Below, piece by piece: positions 34,234 through 42,767 of a stretch of 64,000 bases of DNA. The DNA is from JAXLQL01 sp046331625. Its GTDB lineage: Bacteria > Acidobacteriota > Terriglobia > Bryobacterales > Bryobacteraceae. How positions within the stretch are numbered: position 1 is the stretch's first letter; each line of letters begins with the position of its first letter. The DNA lies in the NCBI GenBank assembly GCA_046331625.1, contig JAXLQL010000017.1, forward strand, positions 1-64,000, written 5' to 3'. A program made the translations under genes and the position numbers. Below the pieces are notes generated by a model. The model saw only the letters and a list, made by a program, of their open reading frames with translations, made no database searches and was not told where the DNA came from.

Positions 34234-35595
34234 CTACTGATCCTTCTGCGGATTCGCCACCGTCACCGGACCGCGCGCACCACCACCACCGTCGCTCACC
34301 GCTCGCTTGCGCCGAGTCACAGGCGGGTCATCGTCGGCGGGAGCCACCTGCCGTTGCTGCTGAGGCTGCCGCTGCGTCACCGCCCGCGGCTCGGGTTCCG
34401 GCTCGGGATCCACCTGCTCACCGGGTAGCGGCGGCGCCGACGAAACCTCGGCGATGTAGTAGTGCCTGTAGCGGAGTTCCACCTCGGGATGATTGCGCCG
34501 CGTTCTCTCCTGAAGGACAATGTCAAGGCTCCGCCGTTCCCCGGCGCGCACACCGGCGGGCATCAGGAAATGGATGGCGTAGCGTTGGCGCAAGCGCGAA
34601 AGCGTGTCTTCAAGCGCGGAGGCATGATCGGATGGCATCGAGTCGCCACCGGACTCGCGTGCGATCTCCGCCGTTCCCGCAGACTTCGTGCGTGACTGGC
34701 CACCGCCTGGATACCCACCGCCCGGATAACGTCCTCCGCCACCTGGATAGCCTCCGCCTGGATATCCACCGCCAGGCCAACCGCCGCCCGGATAGCCAAG
34801 TCCGCCGCGCCGGCGTCCGCCACCCGGAAACTGGTTGTTCTGATAGTAGTGGCGCATGGCGTTGGGCACCAGCAGCGCGCTCATCACGGTATCGGCGTCG
34901 GCCAGTGCGTGGACCACCCGATCTTCATCACGCTCGAATTCCGTCTGATCATCGGTGAGGATCACGATGGCGCGGCGCGCGTCTTTGCGGCCCTGGCGGC
35001 GCGAATAGTCGGCGGCATCGAGCAGGGCTCGGGTGATATCGGTACCGCCCCGGAAATCCTCGCCGCGCAGTACGTTCTCCATGTCGCGAACGGTACGCGT
35101 CCCCACGTTGCGGAAGGGCATCCGAACACGGGTCTGGCGGTCGAACACCATCACGGCGATGCGGTCTTTCGAATTGAGGACGCCGAATGCCTGGTCGGCC
35201 GCCTTCATCATGCGCTCCACGTGAGGCCGCATGCTGCCACTGACATCCAGCAGGAACAGCACGTCGATCGGCATGTCTTCCTTCACGAAGTTGCGAATCT
35301 TCTGGATGCGCCCGTTCTCGCGGAGCACGAAGTCTTCAGGCTCGAGCCGGGTGAGGGCGCGATTCTCGCGGTCCACCACCTGCACGTCCACGCGGACCAG
35401 CGTTACATCGCTGCGGAACGTCACACCGGCATCCTCGGGAGCGGACGCCGCCGAGGCTGCGGGAGCGGGCGCTGGAGACGCGGCGGGAGCGGTCTTATCG
35501 GCCTTGGGCGCGTCCGGCCAACCCTGACTCGGCTTGGCCGATTCCTGCGCCACCGCAGCCCAAGCCATCGTCATCGCCAACGTTACGAGCTTCAT
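34234..35595 (-). CDS. VWFA-related acidobacterial protein with Gly/Pro/Tyr-rich segment
   Basis: A protein of 453 residues with a signal peptide (about residues 1-16) and an Ala/Pro-rich linker. An N-terminal sandwich (VTLVRVDVQVVDRENRALTRL, EPEDFVLRENG) leads into a von Willebrand A domain with an intact MIDAS motif DVSGS at residues 117-121 and FRGGTDITRALLDA. This is the acidobacterial VWFA type (TIGR03436). The A domain is interrupted or followed at residues 257-299 by near-perfect GGGYP repeats (34699-34827). The tail is Pro/Gln/Arg rich. ATG at 35595 is chosen because upstream extension would overlap the divergent dehydrogenase gene. It is probably a surface or periplasmic protein that binds partners through a metal ion. 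Confidence 0.9.
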   Translation of the reverse strand: MKLVTLAMTMAWAAVAQESAKPSQGWPDAPKADKTAPAASPAPAPAASAASAPEDAGVTFRSDVTLVRVDVQVVDRENRALTRLEPEDFVLRENGRIQKIRNFVKEDMPIDVLFLLDVSGSMRPHVERMMKAADQAFGVLNSKDRIAVMVFDRQTRVRMPFRNVGTRTVRDMENVLRGEDFRGGTDITRALLDAADYSRRQGRKDARRAIVILTDDQTEFERDEDRVVHALADADTVMSALLVPNAMRHYYQNNQFPGGGRRRGGLGYPGGGWPGGGYPGGGYPGGGGRYPGGGYPGGGQSRTKSAGTAEIARESGGDSMPSDHASALEDTLSRLRQRYAIHFLMPAGVRAGERRSLDIVLQERTRRNHPEVELRYRHYYIAEVSSAPPLPGEQVDPEPEPEPRAVTQRQPQQQRQVAPADDDPPVTRRKRAVSDGGGGARGPVTVANPQKDQ

Positions 35596-35691
35596 GTGTG
35601 CAGTATTCCCCACAGTGTGTAACGTAGCAGACTCCCTCACTCGTTTCCCATCTTCAAGCCTTTGATTGTAAAGAATTGATAATCTCGGTTG

Positions 35692-36981
35692 ATGGCCACC
35701 TACCTCAAGCGCGGCAAAACAGACTCGGAACGGCTCGCCGCCGACGCCAAAGTGTCCGAAACGGTTCAGTCGATGCTCGCCGACATTCGGACCCGGCGTG
35801 GCGACGCAGTGCGCGAGTTGTCGGCGCGGCTCGACCACTGGTCCCCCGAGCGATTCCGCCTGTCGCCCGAACAAATCGAGACGATCGTTGCCTCGCTCCC
35901 TGCCCGTACGCTCGATGACATCCGCTTCGCGCAGGAGCAGATCCGCAACTTCGCCCGCGTCCAGCGCGACGCGTTGCGCGACGTCGAAGTGGAGACGCTT
36001 CCCGGCGTGGTGCTCGGCCACAAGAACATCCCGGTGGCGAGCGTAGGCTGCTACGTTCCCGGCGGACGCTATCCGATGGTGGCTTCCGCGCACATGAGCG
36101 CGGTCACGGCCAAGGTCGCGGGCGTCGCGCGCGTGATCGCCTGTACGCCGCCCATCAAGGGCGAACTGCCCGCTGCCACAATCGCCGCGATGCACCTGGG
36201 CGGGGCCGATGCGATCTACATTCTCGGCGGAGTGCAAGCGATGGCCGCGATGGCGTACGGCACGAACGAGATCGAACCGGTAGACATGGTGGTGGGCCCT
36301 GGGAACGCCTACGTGGCGGAAGCCAAGCGCCAGTTGTTCGGAACGGTGGGGATCGATCTGCTCGCCGGCCCCACCGAGATCCTAGTCATCGCCGACGAGA
36401 CTGCCGATGCGGAAATGTGCGCGACGGATCTGCTGGGGCAGGCCGAGCACGGTCCTACGTCGCCGGCGGTGTTGCTGACCTCGAGCCAGCGCCTGGCCGA
36501 GAGCCTGCCCGCGGAGATCGAGCGGCAATTGGCCGTGCTTTCCACGGCGGACCTGGCCGGCGTTGCGTGGCGCGACTACGGCGAGATCATCCTGGCCGAG
36601 AGCGATGAGGAGATGGTCCGCGTGGCGGATGAGATCGCGAGCGAGCACGTGGAGGTGCTCACGCGCGACCCCAGCTATTTCCTCGAGCGGATGACGAACT
36701 ACGGGTCACTGTTCCTCGGCAAGGAGACCAACGTCGCCTATGGGGACAAAGTGATTGGGACCAATCATACGCTGCCCACGCGTAAGGCGGCCCGCTACAC
36801 TGGCGGGCTGTGGGTGGGCAAGTTCATCAAGACGGTCACCTACCAGCGGGTGACGGAGGCGGCGAGCGTCACGATTGGGGAGTACGGGTCGCGGCTGTGC
36901 GCGATCGAGGGGTTCGCGGGACATCAGGAGCAGTGCGATTTACGGGTCCGGCGGTATGGCCGTGGGGTGCCGGTTGCCTAG
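35692..36981 (+). CDS. histidinol dehydrogenase-family enzyme
   Basis: A protein of 429 residues with the whole HisD fold: VGCYVPGGRYP, VVGPGNAYVAEAKRQLFG, DLLAGPTEI, LLGQAEHG, GTNHTLPT and AGHQ. The four zinc ligands are in place (Q250, H253, D352, H411), as is the Glu-His pair E318/H319. Classic HisD oxidises histidinol to histidine with NAD. This form starts MATYLKRGK, as seen in HisD-like paralogues such as the sulfopropanediol dehydrogenase HpsN. No other his gene lies nearby. So the substrate may not be histidinol, and I leave the gene symbol blank. ATG at 35692 is preferred over an in-frame TTG at 35689. Confidence 0.88.
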   Translation: MATYLKRGKTDSERLAADAKVSETVQSMLADIRTRRGDAVRELSARLDHWSPERFRLSPEQIETIVASLPARTLDDIRFAQEQIRNFARVQRDALRDVEVETLPGVVLGHKNIPVASVGCYVPGGRYPMVASAHMSAVTAKVAGVARVIACTPPIKGELPAATIAAMHLGGADAIYILGGVQAMAAMAYGTNEIEPVDMVVGPGNAYVAEAKRQLFGTVGIDLLAGPTEILVIADETADAEMCATDLLGQAEHGPTSPAVLLTSSQRLAESLPAEIERQLAVLSTADLAGVAWRDYGEIILAESDEEMVRVADEIASEHVEVLTRDPSYFLERMTNYGSLFLGKETNVAYGDKVIGTNHTLPTRKAARYTGGLWVGKFIKTVTYQRVTEAASVTIGEYGSRLCAIEGFAGHQEQCDLRVRRYGRGVPVA

Positions 36982-37008
36982 TTCGTTCCAGGTAGCTATG
37001 CTCCGAAT

Positions 37009-37206
37009 ATGGAGTCTGGATGCCCGGATCTGTCGAAAAACCGCAATCGAGGCGGCGACCGATATAGCCGGTTCGAGCAACTCATCGCATCTGGCGTAAT
37101 CACTCCGCCAAGTGAGAACGGCGACCCACTGGAGGGATGCCCGGACATTCCTCTCCCCAAGGGAACGGCGGCCGCGCTGATCGACAGCGACCGTGATGGC
37201 CGGTAA
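37009..37206 (+). pseudogene. antitoxin C-terminal remnant (VapB/Phd type)
   Basis: About 45 residues ending RFEQLIASGVITPPSENG, then PLPKGTAAALIDSDRDGR, the usual tail of VapB/prevent-host-death antitoxins that wraps the toxin. The DNA-binding N-terminal half is missing; the first 20 residues of the frame look random. No PIN-domain toxin follows. It is most simply a decayed toxin-antitoxin module next to the intact-looking HigBA pair. Confidence 0.5.
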
Positions 37207-37219
37207 TATAGGACGACCC

Positions 37220-37627
37220 TCACCCGGGCGTGCGTTTGCATTTCCCACGAGCGAAGTGCGCCCTGAAGAACCTCCGTTCCGATTGGAACTCGCGTTTGTG
37301 CGCGGCGAGGAACTCGTGCCAGAACTCGATTTGTTCCGGGCCCGCATTGGTCTTGCGATCGAAGAGTTCCTCGAGCACGCCGAGCATCCATCGGGCTGCA
37401 ATTTCATCTCGCCCAAGTTTCAGCAATTGTTCGAACCAATCCGCGAGCAGCGCAGCAAAATAATCACCGCGACCAGCGATGAACGGAGCCAGCAATTCCT
37501 CGCATTCCAGCGTGCGTCTGGTCTCGAGAGCGCAGAGGATTGAGTCGACCCTATGCGTCTTCCTGTGGCTGATCAGTTCGGCCGAACTCTGACCGTCGTG
37601 GTCGAGCCAGGGCTTTCCCACAAGCAA
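37220..37627 (-). CDS. hypothetical protein, possibly 5'-truncated
   Basis: About 135 residues from a TTG at 37627. In-frame protein-like sequence (SHGDADGLLVGKPWLDHDGQ) extends upstream of that codon without an ATG or GTG before a stop, so the 5' end may be lost. The segment DGQSSAELISHRKTHRVDSI has the look of the N-terminal helix region of DMP19/DUF4375-type proteins, from memory only. The remainder is helical and acidic (ECEELLAPFIAGRGDYFAAL). The opposite strand also has an open frame (37193-37543) of similar codon quality, so strand is uncertain. The region 36982-37687 otherwise holds only the antitoxin remnant. Confidence 0.4.
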   Translation of the reverse strand: MLVGKPWLDHDGQSSAELISHRKTHRVDSILCALETRRTLECEELLAPFIAGRGDYFAALLADWFEQLLKLGRDEIAARWMLGVLEELFDRKTNAGPEQIEFWHEFLAAHKREFQSERRFFRAHFARGKCKRTPG

Positions 37628-37687
37628 ACCATCGGCGTCACCATGCGATCGCGTTAGTCAACGCCGTATGACGGCAGCGGCATTGGA

Positions 37688-37984
37688 TCACGCCGCACGC
37701 GGAGGATGATAGCGCCGTACCTTGATCGCGCGAGCCCGGCCGCGCGCCTTCGCGATGTCGTATGAATTCTGCATCCGCATTAGTGTCGCCATATCGACGC
37801 CGAAGGCCTTCTCGAAGCGCGTCGCCATGTCGCCAGAAAGGCTTGCCTTTCCGTTGAGCAAGCTGGAAAGAGCCGGGCGCGATACACCCAGGACCCTCGC
37901 GGCTTCGGTGACAGAGAGTTCGTGGGCTTCGACGATTTCAGTCTTCAAGAAATGTCCCGGATGAACGGGGTTCAGCATCCGCAT
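37688..37984 (-). CDS. higA: HigA family antitoxin
   Basis: A protein of 98 residues. It starts RMLNPVHPGHFLKTEIVEAH, the HigA signature, followed by a Cro/XRE helix-turn-helix (LSVTEAARVLGVSRPALSSLL, NGKASLSGDMATRFEKAFG). It neutralises the HigB mRNA interferase and represses the module's promoter. It lies 12 bases downstream of the toxin frame, in the toxin-first order typical of hig loci. A basic tail (RARAIKVRRYHPP) could help DNA binding. Confidence 0.93.
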   Translation of the reverse strand: MRMLNPVHPGHFLKTEIVEAHELSVTEAARVLGVSRPALSSLLNGKASLSGDMATRFEKAFGVDMATLMRMQNSYDIAKARGRARAIKVRRYHPPRAA

Positions 37985-37996
37985 GCGTTGACTCCT

Positions 37997-38275
37997 TCAG
38001 TGGTAATCCTCGTGGTTCAGGTCCACGATCTCTCCGTCCTCGATTCGAAACGTGAGCCTCCAGTTGCGCGTCACGTGCAGGCTCCAAGTTCCCTTGCGGT
38101 CGCCGGCAAGCTGGTGAGCTTTCCAGAGTGGGAAGACCCGAAGCGTTTCCGGATCCTCCATGTCCTGCAAGAAGGTCAGCATGGCCCGCAGCTTGTCGGC
38201 GGAGGCCGGAGGCACGCCTTTGGCGCTGTCTTCCAGGTAGAGCCGCTCCAGACCCTTGTGGACGAAGCTCCGTAT
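37997..38275 (-). CDS. higB: HigB family toxin without an ordinary start codon
   Basis: About 93 residues of RelE-fold HigB: IRSFVHKGLERLY at the front, then LTFLQDMEDPETLRVFP, AHQLAGDRKGTWSLHVTRNWRLTFRIEDGEIVDLNHEDYH, which includes the usual W-RLTF and DLNHEDYH motifs. It would cleave mRNA on the ribosome. In the family the protein starts Met-Ile-Arg-Ser-Phe; here the codon at the Met position is CAC (38276-38278). The only candidates are ATA at 38273-38275 or a TTG at 38315-38317 that doubles as the -35 element. The toxin may therefore be silenced or use ATA. I give the ATA start. Confidence 0.8.
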   Translation of the reverse strand: MRSFVHKGLERLYLEDSAKGVPPASADKLRAMLTFLQDMEDPETLRVFPLWKAHQLAGDRKGTWSLHVTRNWRLTFRIEDGEIVDLNHEDYH

Positions 38276-38288
38276 GTGCGCTGGTCCT

Positions 38289-38317
38289 ACTGTAGTCTGT
38301 AGCCTTACACTTGTCAA
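38289..38317 (-). promoter_or_regulatory. near-consensus sigma70 promoter for higBA
   Basis: On the minus strand TTGACA (38312-38317) and TACAGT (38289-38294) are separated by exactly 17 bases. Transcription would start near 38282, only about 7 bases before the ATA at 38275, so the message would be almost leaderless. HigA probably binds here to repress. Confidence 0.65.
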
Positions 38318-38342
38318 TGAGGCGCAACAAAGATCGCGGACC

Positions 38343-39680
38343 TCAGCACGGCAACCACGTAAACGCCACCACCCCCAGCACGAACCACACCAGCGCAAAC
38401 AACAGTCCGTAGCCGAAAAAGCTCCGGAAATCCACGTTCGCGATCCCCGCGAACACCACGTACCAGAACGGCGACGTCATGTTCCCGATATGATCGCCCA
38501 CGCCCATCGACAGGATCGCCCGTTCGGTCCCCACCCCGAGCGCCGCCGCGGCTTTCACCACCACGAATCCCTGCACCGCCCACTGCCCGCCGCTCGAGGG
38601 AATGAAGATCGAGAAGACCGAGCTCAACAGCGCCGTGATCAGCGGCAGCGTGCCCGGCGTCGCGATCGCAGCAATCAAGCCCGCTAGCCGTTCGCCCGTG
38701 TTCGTGAACTGGATCAGCCCCGCCACGCACGCATAGATGTGATAGATCACGATCACTGGCCAAGCCGTGGCGATCGCCTGCCGCAGTGCCGACGTGAATC
38801 CATGCACGCTCCGGTGGACCGCGAAACACCCGAGCAGCAGCGTCGTGTTCAGCGCGTTGATATCGATGCCGAGCCCACGCACCGCGAAGTGAACCCACAA
38901 CCAGCCCGCCATGATCGCGCACAGCCCAAGCCCGGCGAACGAACTCCGCTCGAGCCGCTCGGACTCGGTCAACTCGCCCGGCGTTCCTTCTTCGGGGACG
39001 TGAAGAATCCGAGCCGCCTCCGGATACAGCGACAACTGCCGCGGACTCCGAGGATGGAGCACGCATCCCAGCGCGATCACGGCCGACACATAGACGATCT
39101 CGAGCACGATCGCCGCGGGCGACCAGATGGTCCGCCCCAGCGGAATGATGCCGATCGTCTTCTCGAGGAAATGTCCGGGCGTGGCCACCAGCAGCGGCGC
39201 GCTCGATGAGAATCCGTACTGCCACGTCGCGTTCGCCGCAGTGGCCAAGCCGAGCAGGAACAGGAAATCGACGGCGATCCCCTTCCGTTCGGCCTCGCGC
39301 GCGAAATACAGGCACACCAGGGGACCGAGCGCGATCCCCAGCCCCCAATAGAAATACGCCGCCGCGCCCACTACCAGCACCACCATCGCCATCACCTGGT
39401 TTGCGGTCCGCGGAATTCGCGCCAATCGCTGAATCGAGTCACGAAAGAATGGCGACGACCCCAGCACCGAGCTCAGCACCACGATCAGCGTCATCTGCAT
39501 CGTGAACGGCAACAGCATCCACAAGCCTTGGTAGTAGGCTTCCATCACTTTCACGAACGGATTGCCCAGTGCGAGCGCGCCAGCGAACAGCACCACGAAC
39601 ATCAGCACCGCCGCCGTGATGGCGTCAGGCACTACCCGGCCGGCCGAGTGCGCAAAGCGATCGAGCCAGGTGTCTCGCAA
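38343..39680 (-). CDS. short-chain fatty acid transporter, AtoE-like
   Basis: About 445 residues with roughly 11-12 membrane segments. Motifs IPSSGGQWAVQGFVVVKAA, VGDHIGNMTSPFWYVV, NATWQYGFSSSAPLLVATPGHFLE and the start RFAHSAGRVVPDAITAAVLMF match the AtoE family (TIGR00366), thought to import butyrate-like acids. No ATG precedes the first segment; TTG at 39680, 4 bases after the upstream MFS stop, is the most likely start and implies translational coupling. It ends 65 bases before the higBA transcript begins. Confidence 0.88.
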   Translation of the reverse strand: MRDTWLDRFAHSAGRVVPDAITAAVLMFVVLFAGALALGNPFVKVMEAYYQGLWMLLPFTMQMTLIVVLSSVLGSSPFFRDSIQRLARIPRTANQVMAMVVLVVGAAAYFYWGLGIALGPLVCLYFAREAERKGIAVDFLFLLGLATAANATWQYGFSSSAPLLVATPGHFLEKTIGIIPLGRTIWSPAAIVLEIVYVSAVIALGCVLHPRSPRQLSLYPEAARILHVPEEGTPGELTESERLERSSFAGLGLCAIMAGWLWVHFAVRGLGIDINALNTTLLLGCFAVHRSVHGFTSALRQAIATAWPVIVIYHIYACVAGLIQFTNTGERLAGLIAAIATPGTLPLITALLSSVFSIFIPSSGGQWAVQGFVVVKAAAALGVGTERAILSMGVGDHIGNMTSPFWYVVFAGIANVDFRSFFGYGLLFALVWFVLGVVAFTWLPC

Positions 39681-39684
39681 GCGC

Positions 39685-40944
39685 TCAGTCCGCCGCGGCC
39701 GCGCTGATCTTGACGGCCGAATAGCCGCCGCGCGAGCGGTAGTAATGGAACAGCGCCCCAAAGACCACCGTCAGGATCACTGGCAGAACCGCCACCCGGC
39801 CGAATGCAGCCGAGGCGCCGTACGAGTCATACCAAGCGCCCATGATCGGTAAAATGAACGCCACGGCGAGATTCCCGGTGCCGCCGATCACGGCAAGCCC
39901 GAGGGGTCCGGTCTTGGGGAAGCGCTCCGACGTCACACCCAGCATCAACGGCCAAAAGAAGGTCTTCCCTGCCCCGAAAACGGTGGCCCACAGGAACGCC
40001 TGGCCCGGCGTGGCGACCCCGCTCAAGCCCCACAGGCCGAGCGCGGAGAGAATCGCCGAAACCGTCAGCAAGCCGAGTGGGGAAAGCGCATGCGCGAGTC
40101 CGCTGAAGAAGAATCGCAGCACGAACATGATGCCGGCCGTATAGACCAGAATTAGAATCCCCTGCATCTTGGCGAGGTTGGTGATGACCGAGCCGACCCA
40201 CTGGTCCGGACCGAGCTCCGTGGATGCCGTCATCCACATGCACACCCACCATAGGATGAACATCGGCGCGAAGAGTCCGCTGATCATCTCGCTGTTCGAG
40301 ATGCCCGCCGCCACGCGTTCGGTCGCCGGGAACTTCTCGTTCCACACCATCAGTGCGTAGATAATCGCCGGAATGCAGATCAGCACGAGTTTCACCTGCC
40401 AGCCGAACGTGGCCGTGGTGACGTCCACCGCCGCCGCATCGAGCGCGAGAACCTTGGTCAGCGCATAGGAGAGCAGGCCGCCGATGATGAGTCCGCCGGG
40501 CCACCAGGCGTGCAGGATGTTCATGCGGCGCGTTTTCTCCTCCGGGTACATGGTGGCGCACAGTGGATTGATGACGCCTTCCACCAGGCCCTGCGAGAGC
40601 CCGAGCGTAAGCATCGCCCCGTAGAGCACCATGAAGCCGGTATCGGATGATTGCATTGCCGCCGTGGGACGCGGGGCGAATATGATGGCGCCGACCGCGA
40701 CGATGTATCCGGCGGCCGAGAGTAGCAGGAGGCGGCGCATGCCGAAGAAGTCGACCAGCGATCCGCCCACCAGGATCGACAGCGTGAACCCCCAAAAGGC
40801 CGGACTGAGGATGATGCCGAGCTGTTCCTTGGTCATCCGGAAGTCATTTCCGAGCGCATCGAGGATGTCGCCGCGGATGGAAAAGACCATGGATGTCGTC
40901 ACCAGAGCGATGCAACTGGCGATGAACAGCTTACGAGGGTTCAT
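39685..40944 (-). CDS. major facilitator superfamily transporter
   Basis: A protein of 419 residues with 12 predicted membrane segments in two halves. The front MNPRKLFIASCIALVTTSMVFSIRGDILDAL and the loop GGSLVDFFGMRRLLLLSA (the G-x-x-x-D-x-x-G-R-R motif A form) are typical of MFS permeases for sugars or organic acids. The substrate is not readable. It is followed directly by the AtoE-like gene, so both may serve one catabolic route. A -10-like TACACT (minus strand, 40954-40959) lies so close to the ATG that the transcript could be nearly leaderless. Confidence 0.9.
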   Translation of the reverse strand: MNPRKLFIASCIALVTTSMVFSIRGDILDALGNDFRMTKEQLGIILSPAFWGFTLSILVGGSLVDFFGMRRLLLLSAAGYIVAVGAIIFAPRPTAAMQSSDTGFMVLYGAMLTLGLSQGLVEGVINPLCATMYPEEKTRRMNILHAWWPGGLIIGGLLSYALTKVLALDAAAVDVTTATFGWQVKLVLICIPAIIYALMVWNEKFPATERVAAGISNSEMISGLFAPMFILWWVCMWMTASTELGPDQWVGSVITNLAKMQGILILVYTAGIMFVLRFFFSGLAHALSPLGLLTVSAILSALGLWGLSGVATPGQAFLWATVFGAGKTFFWPLMLGVTSERFPKTGPLGLAVIGGTGNLAVAFILPIMGAWYDSYGASAAFGRVAVLPVILTVVFGALFHYYRSRGGYSAVKISAAAAD

Positions 40945-41013
40945 ATTCGGTCGAGTGTATCAGATGCGGGTGTAGTCATTTCGCTCGGCGAGCGGTCTTT
41001 GGGAAGGAGGGCT

Positions 41014-42615
41014 GTGTCCATTCGATTTTCGCTCAGGCTGCTGCTGTTCTTGGCGGCAGTGCGCTCCTCGAGGCTCAACTCCGCCACCACTGAAGATGGC
41101 TCGGTACTGTATTTCTCCTCGCCTGCCCGGCTGGTGGGTTCGAGCAACGGACTCCACGGCAAGACCTTCCGCTGGACCGAAACCGAAGGCGTCAAGGTCG
41201 TTGCCGAGTTCCCCAAACCGGACCCTGCACCGACTGACGGGTGCCAGTCGCCCGATTTCTACCAGTTCAGCAATCCCTCGGTGAGCAGCGACGGCTCGGT
41301 GCTCGCCTACACCGCGAGCCGGCCAGTGGAACGGAGTCGATATTGTCCGCCTGGCGCTGAAGGAGATCAAGCCGTGATCGTTCGCGGGGGCCGAGAATTC
41401 AGGATGGTGGGCTTGGTGGCACTCAGCTCCAACGGCAGATACGCCGTGTCGGCAAGCTACGCCGCTAGCCAGAATCGCTTTCATGCGGTCACCGATGTGA
41501 GCACCGGGTTCACTACTACCGTCGTGGGCGCGTTCGATGGGCGCAGCACTTCGATCACTGACGAGGGCGCGGTAGTCAGTCCATTGCAGACCGCAGGGTT
41601 GCTCACCGACCGCAACGGAACGTCGAAGATCTTCCCAACGCGCCACTTCGTGGACAATGTGATCATCAATCGAACCGGGACCACGATGGTTTACTCCGAG
41701 AGGCTCTCACCCGGATCCAGCGGGTATCTCGGCATGGTCGACGTGGCCACGGGATCGGAGAGTGAACTTCCCGCCGGCCACGCATCGCCGTTTCCTTTCG
41801 CGATCCACGGCTCCGCTGTCTTCTATTCGGCTGGATTCTCCGGTTCCCCGGCGTACGTGACAAATTTCGACGGAACCGTCCGCAAGCTGACAGCCGAACC
41901 GAATGATTTCGGTGGCGCAGTCCTTTCAGGAGATGGCCGTATCTTATACGGCAGTACGGGCGACGGGCGCGTCCTTCGTGTAGACGTCGCTAGTGGCGAG
42001 ACTCGGCTTGTTTTGGCGCCACGCCCTGTGGCGCGCCAGGCGACCCGCGTGGGGTTCCAGCCCCAATCCCCGCCAGCGACAGTCGCGTCCATCGGTTCCT
42101 TGGTCGAACTGGGAGAGCAGCCGGCTTCTGTTTCCCGAATCAGCGTCTGCGGAAAACCCGCAGCCATGGTAACCGGACGGGCGATTCGGTTGATTCGCTT
42201 CGCCGTGCCCTGGGACGCGCCCGAAGGCCCATGCCAAGTTCTGATCTCGAATGACCAGTTCGAACACGGAATCACCATCGACGTCCGCCTCATGGACCCC
42301 AAGTTCATCCCCTTCACCGGCATCTATCACGCGGACTTTTCCCGCGACGCCCCAGCGGTGCCAGGCGAAGTGATGATCACCCATATGTCCGGCCTCGGAC
42401 CAGTGGACGCCGACGGCCGCGTCTCGCCCGAGTTCCGCTGCGATATCAACGGCGCCCCCGCCGAGATTCTCTATGCCGGAATCTCTCCCGGACTTCCCGG
42501 GTTCCAACAAATCAACTTCAGGGTCCCGGCGTCTGCGCATGGACCTTCCCGTTTGACCTGCGGCTTCGCCGATCCTGCCTTTCAGGACTCGACGACCCTC
42601 TACGCCGCTCCGTGA
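41014..42615 (+). CDS. exported TolB/WD-like propeller protein with TIGR03437-like end
   Basis: About 533 residues with a hydrophobic leader (IRFSLRLLLFLAAV). The body has repeated strands with SDGSVLAYTAS, SSNGRYAVSASY, LSGDGRILYGSTGDG, as in TolB/WD-like propellers. The C-terminal 150 residues (VMITHMSGLGPVDADGRVSP, INGAPAEILYAGISPGLPGFQQINFRVP) follow the TIGR03437 pattern also seen in the 27.6-kb gene. AGGAGG at 41005-41010 sits only 3 bases before GTG 41014, which is unusually close; TTG at 40999 is the alternative. It is divergent from the MFS gene. Function unknown; secreted or surface-bound. Confidence 0.8.
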   Translation: MSIRFSLRLLLFLAAVRSSRLNSATTEDGSVLYFSSPARLVGSSNGLHGKTFRWTETEGVKVVAEFPKPDPAPTDGCQSPDFYQFSNPSVSSDGSVLAYTASRPVERSRYCPPGAEGDQAVIVRGGREFRMVGLVALSSNGRYAVSASYAASQNRFHAVTDVSTGFTTTVVGAFDGRSTSITDEGAVVSPLQTAGLLTDRNGTSKIFPTRHFVDNVIINRTGTTMVYSERLSPGSSGYLGMVDVATGSESELPAGHASPFPFAIHGSAVFYSAGFSGSPAYVTNFDGTVRKLTAEPNDFGGAVLSGDGRILYGSTGDGRVLRVDVASGETRLVLAPRPVARQATRVGFQPQSPPATVASIGSLVELGEQPASVSRISVCGKPAAMVTGRAIRLIRFAVPWDAPEGPCQVLISNDQFEHGITIDVRLMDPKFIPFTGIYHADFSRDAPAVPGEVMITHMSGLGPVDADGRVSPEFRCDINGAPAEILYAGISPGLPGFQQINFRVPASAHGPSRLTCGFADPAFQDSTTLYAAP

Positions 42616-42622
42616 GTGGACC

Positions 42623-42637
42623 TCGGGGAAACCCCGA
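42623..42637 (+). other. short perfect hairpin after the propeller gene
   Basis: TCGGGG-AAA-CCCCGA lies 8 bases after the stop at 42615. It has no T-run, so it may slow or stop transcription only with Rho. The remaining gap to 42767 contains a second small stem (CCCC-CT-GGGG near 42700) and no recognised motif. Confidence 0.35.
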
Positions 42638-42767
42638 TCGGACACCCCGGGTACGACCACTGAGCGTCCCTCCTTGTATCCCCTAGTTGGCGGACCATTC
42701 CCCCTGGGGAGTACTAAAGCCCCGCCTTCGTTCCGCCGATTTCTCCATCAGAAGCGACACGGCCACG

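Noticed and set aside
35596..36237. Long N-terminal extension of the VWFA protein on the minus strand.
   Set aside because: It would run antisense through the HisD-family gene, and a proper signal peptide starts at 35595.
35692..36981. Start of a histidine biosynthesis operon.
   Set aside because: No other his gene follows; the downstream interval holds only toxin-antitoxin remnants.
37193..37543. Plus-strand open frame of 116 residues with fair codon use.
   Set aside because: It is antisense to the 37220-37627 frame, begins inside the antitoxin remnant and matches nothing I recognise. The minus frame looks slightly more protein-like; this stays uncertain.
42623..42767. Possible c-di-GMP riboswitch before cpaB.
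   Set aside because: The stems are short and the conserved GEMM core and tetraloop receptor sequences are absent.
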